Source of the DNA: an uncultured Coleofasciculus sp.
Lineage (GTDB): Bacteria > Cyanobacteriota > Cyanobacteriia > Cyanobacteriales > Coleofasciculaceae
Direction: 5' to 3'
Length of the DNA stretch: 7,258 nucleotides
Assembly: GCA_902805485.1 (NCBI GenBank)
Contig: CADCTM010000864.1
Coordinates: 1-7,258 of the forward strand
Shown: positions 6,379-7,258 of the stretch, one piece after another
Layout: each line of letters begins with the position of its first letter
How positions within the stretch are numbered: position 1 is the stretch's first letter
Notes under the pieces: generated by a model
The model's database searches: none
Told to the model about the DNA's origin: nothing
Seen by the model: only the letters and a program-made list of their open reading frames with translations
Translations under genes and position numbers: made by a program

Positions 6379-6408
6379 ATTGTATCATTTTTTTGATAGA
6401 TTTAGTAA
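6379..6408 (-). promoter_or_regulatory. Possible sigma70-type promoter upstream of rpmJ
   Basis: On the minus strand an extended -10 TGATACAAT (6387-6379; TACAAT differs from TATAAT by one base) is preceded at 18 bases by TTACTA (6408-6403), a weak -35. A transcript would start about 25 bases before the rpmJ ATG. This would let rpmJ and the genes after it be expressed apart from infA. The call is by pattern only. Confidence 0.35.
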
Positions 6409-6416
6409 CCAAAACC

Positions 6417-6452
6417 GATTAAATATTAACTGAAGATAAGCTTTATTTAATC
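6417..6452 (-). other. AT-rich inverted repeat just after infA
   Basis: GATTAAAT (arm 6452-6445) and ATTTAATC (6424-6417) are perfect inverted copies flanking a 20-base spacer directly after the infA stop. The stem is low in GC and no T run follows, so a terminator role is doubtful. Confidence 0.3.
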
Positions 6453-6677
6453 TTATTTTTTACGAAGTCGATAGGTAATCCTACCTTTGGTGAGATCGTA
6501 GGGCGTTAATTCGACTTTAACGCGATCACCCGGTAGAATCTTGATGTAGTTTCGGCGAATTTTGCCAGAGATGTGGGCAAGGACATTAAATCCATTGTCC
6601 AGATCAACGCGAAACATGGCATTAGGCAGGGATTCTGTCACCGTGCCTTCCATTTCAATTAAGTCTTGTTTAGCCAA
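6453..6677 (-). CDS. infA: Translation initiation factor IF-1 (TTG start)
   Basis: IF-1 occupies the A site of the small subunit during initiation and works with IF-2 and IF-3. The 74-residue product is a single OB-fold (S1-like) domain: AKQDLIEMEGTVTESLPNAM (2-21), FRVDLDNGFNVLAHISGKIR (22-41), NYIKILPGDRVKVELTPYDL (43-62), then TKGRITYRLRKK. There is no ATG near the expected N-terminus. Two TTG codons are in frame, at 6686 and 6677. I choose 6677 because it gives the family's usual 74-residue length and leaves 10 bases from a GAGG, whereas the 6686 TTG would have only one. It lies 181 bases after adk and 104 before rpmJ. Confidence 0.95.
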   Translation of the reverse strand: MAKQDLIEMEGTVTESLPNAMFRVDLDNGFNVLAHISGKIRRNYIKILPGDRVKVELTPYDLTKGRITYRLRKK

Positions 6678-6754
6678 TGTGTTCAAACCTCAATGCTTTT
6701 AACCACCCCCATACGCTCCAAACCGTTGGATGAAAATCCAGGGAGTGTTAACAT

Positions 6755-6763
6755 ATTTTATCA
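6755..6763 (-). promoter_or_regulatory. Possible extended -10 element upstream of infA
   Basis: The minus strand reads TGATAAAAT, an extended -10 (TGnTAAAAT) about 80 bases before the infA start. I could not find a matching -35 at 16-18 bases. It resembles the TGATACAAT before rpmJ. This is weak evidence for an infA promoter inside the adk–infA gap. Confidence 0.25.
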
Positions 6764-6858
6764 AATATTGACTCCAAGCGACTGATCTGCTTTTATCTGC
6801 ACTTGGCTTTTTTGAAGAGACTCAACTGATAAAGCCACTTTTAATGAATGGGTAATTC

Positions 6859-7258
6859 TTAGGAATACACGAGCTGTTTTAGAGACTCTGTAACGTCTTC
6901 CAAGGAGCGATCACCATCAACGACTTTGAGGGTAGAGCGATCGCGGTAGTAACCAATCAAGGGTGCGGTATCGTTGTGATAAATCTCCAGGCGGGTACGG
7001 ATTGCCTCGGGAGTATCATCATTGCGTCCTCGACCAAGCATTCGTTCAATCAGTACCTGATCTGGAACTTCCAAGTTAATACAGTCGCAAGTTTGCTGAG
7101 TGCCCTGCAAGAGGTTATCCAAGAAAACTGCTTGGCTAACATTACGAGGAAAACCATCTAATATCCAACCGTTTTGGGCATCCAGTTGATTGCAGCGATC
7201 GCGTCCCAACTCACGGAGCAAATCATCAGGCCCTAACTCACCCTGCTCCATGTAACAT
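6859..7258 (-). CDS. adk: Adenylate kinase, short-LID type (5'-partial)
   Basis: Adenylate kinase interconverts ATP plus AMP with two ADP and keeps adenylate pools balanced in the cytoplasm. About 133 C-terminal residues are visible. The frame stays open past the ATG at 7251 (CYMEQGELGPDDL), and YMxxGELxPD is an internal family motif, so the P-loop and the start lie beyond the window. Present are the DGFPR motif in NGWILDGFPRNVSQA, the LID region LIERMLGRGRNDDTPEAIRT and the following RLEIYHNDTAPLIGYY. The LID is the short form without a zinc-binding insertion. It stands directly upstream of infA, the usual secY–adk–infA order, and carries two HIP1 sites. Confidence 0.96.
   Translation of the reverse strand, partial: CYMEQGELGPDDLLRELGRDRCNQLDAQNGWILDGFPRNVSQAVFLDNLLQGTQQTCDCINLEVPDQVLIERMLGRGRNDDTPEAIRTRLEIYHNDTAPLIGYYRDRSTLKVVDGDRSLEDVTESLKQLVYS

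Noticed and set aside
6804..6837. TGGCTTT/AAAGCCA inverted repeat as adk terminator
   Set aside because: The 7-bp stem has a 20-base spacer and no T run on the adk transcript side, so it does not look like a working terminator for adk.
6859..7251. Complete adk starting at the ATG at 7251
   Set aside because: The frame continues upstream, and YMEQGEL is an internal adenylate kinase motif; the P-loop is missing, so the gene is cut by the window edge.
1..7258. New defence, mobile or biosynthetic system
   Set aside because: Every reading frame of substance belongs to a known housekeeping or phycobilisome family; no repeats-plus-spacers, transposase, integrase or unknown gene is present.

Overview
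This is a cyanobacterial chromosome segment. It holds the distal end of the large ribosomal-protein (S10/spc/alpha-type) cluster on the minus strand. The cyanobacterial assignment rests on four things. The gene order adk–infA–rpmJ–rpsM–rpsK–rpoA–rplQ–truA–rplM–rpsI–rpmE–prfA is the one I know from cyanobacteria. The RpoA and RF1 proteins are of cyanobacterial type. A phycobiliprotein lyase (CpcS/CpeS family) lies next door. The palindrome GCGATCGC (HIP1) occurs six times. AT-rich inverted repeats between genes also fit a cyanobacterium of the Nostocales/Oscillatoriales kind, but I cannot name a genus.

Layout from left to right. Positions 1-354 (+) are the 3' part of a CpcS/CpeS-type lyase gene that enters from outside the window. 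It converges on prfA across a hairpin at 362-411 that can serve both strands. All other genes are on the minus strand, so they are transcribed from right to left: adk (partial, 6859-7258), infA (6453-6677), rpmJ (6235-6348, 37 codons), rpsM (5794-6177), rpsK (5359-5751), rpoA (4230-5174), rplQ (3798-4148), truA (2885-3736), rplM (2395-2850), rpsI (1982-2395), rpmE (1639-1887) and prfA (429-1541). A hairpin with a T-rich tail after rpmE (1583-1620) looks like the end of the ribosomal-protein unit, leaving prfA as a separate or read-through gene.

Functionally the block supplies small- and large-subunit ribosomal proteins, the RNA polymerase alpha subunit, initiation factor 1, release factor 1, a tRNA pseudouridine synthase and adenylate kinase. 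That is the core of gene expression and adenylate balance, with co-expression implied by the common strand and by one TAATG stop/start overlap (rplM/rpsI). Several starts were moved inward from the longest open frame, using Shine-Dalgarno position and family length: prfA 1541, rplQ 4148, rpoA 5174 and infA 6677.

No gap exceeds about 185 bases. I see no transposon, CRISPR array, tRNA, rRNA or unknown gene, and no candidate for a new multi-gene system. The points worth a second look are small: intergenic hairpins, the rpoA leader, unusual start codons, the mixed zinc status of bL31 and bL36, and uneven HIP1 distribution.
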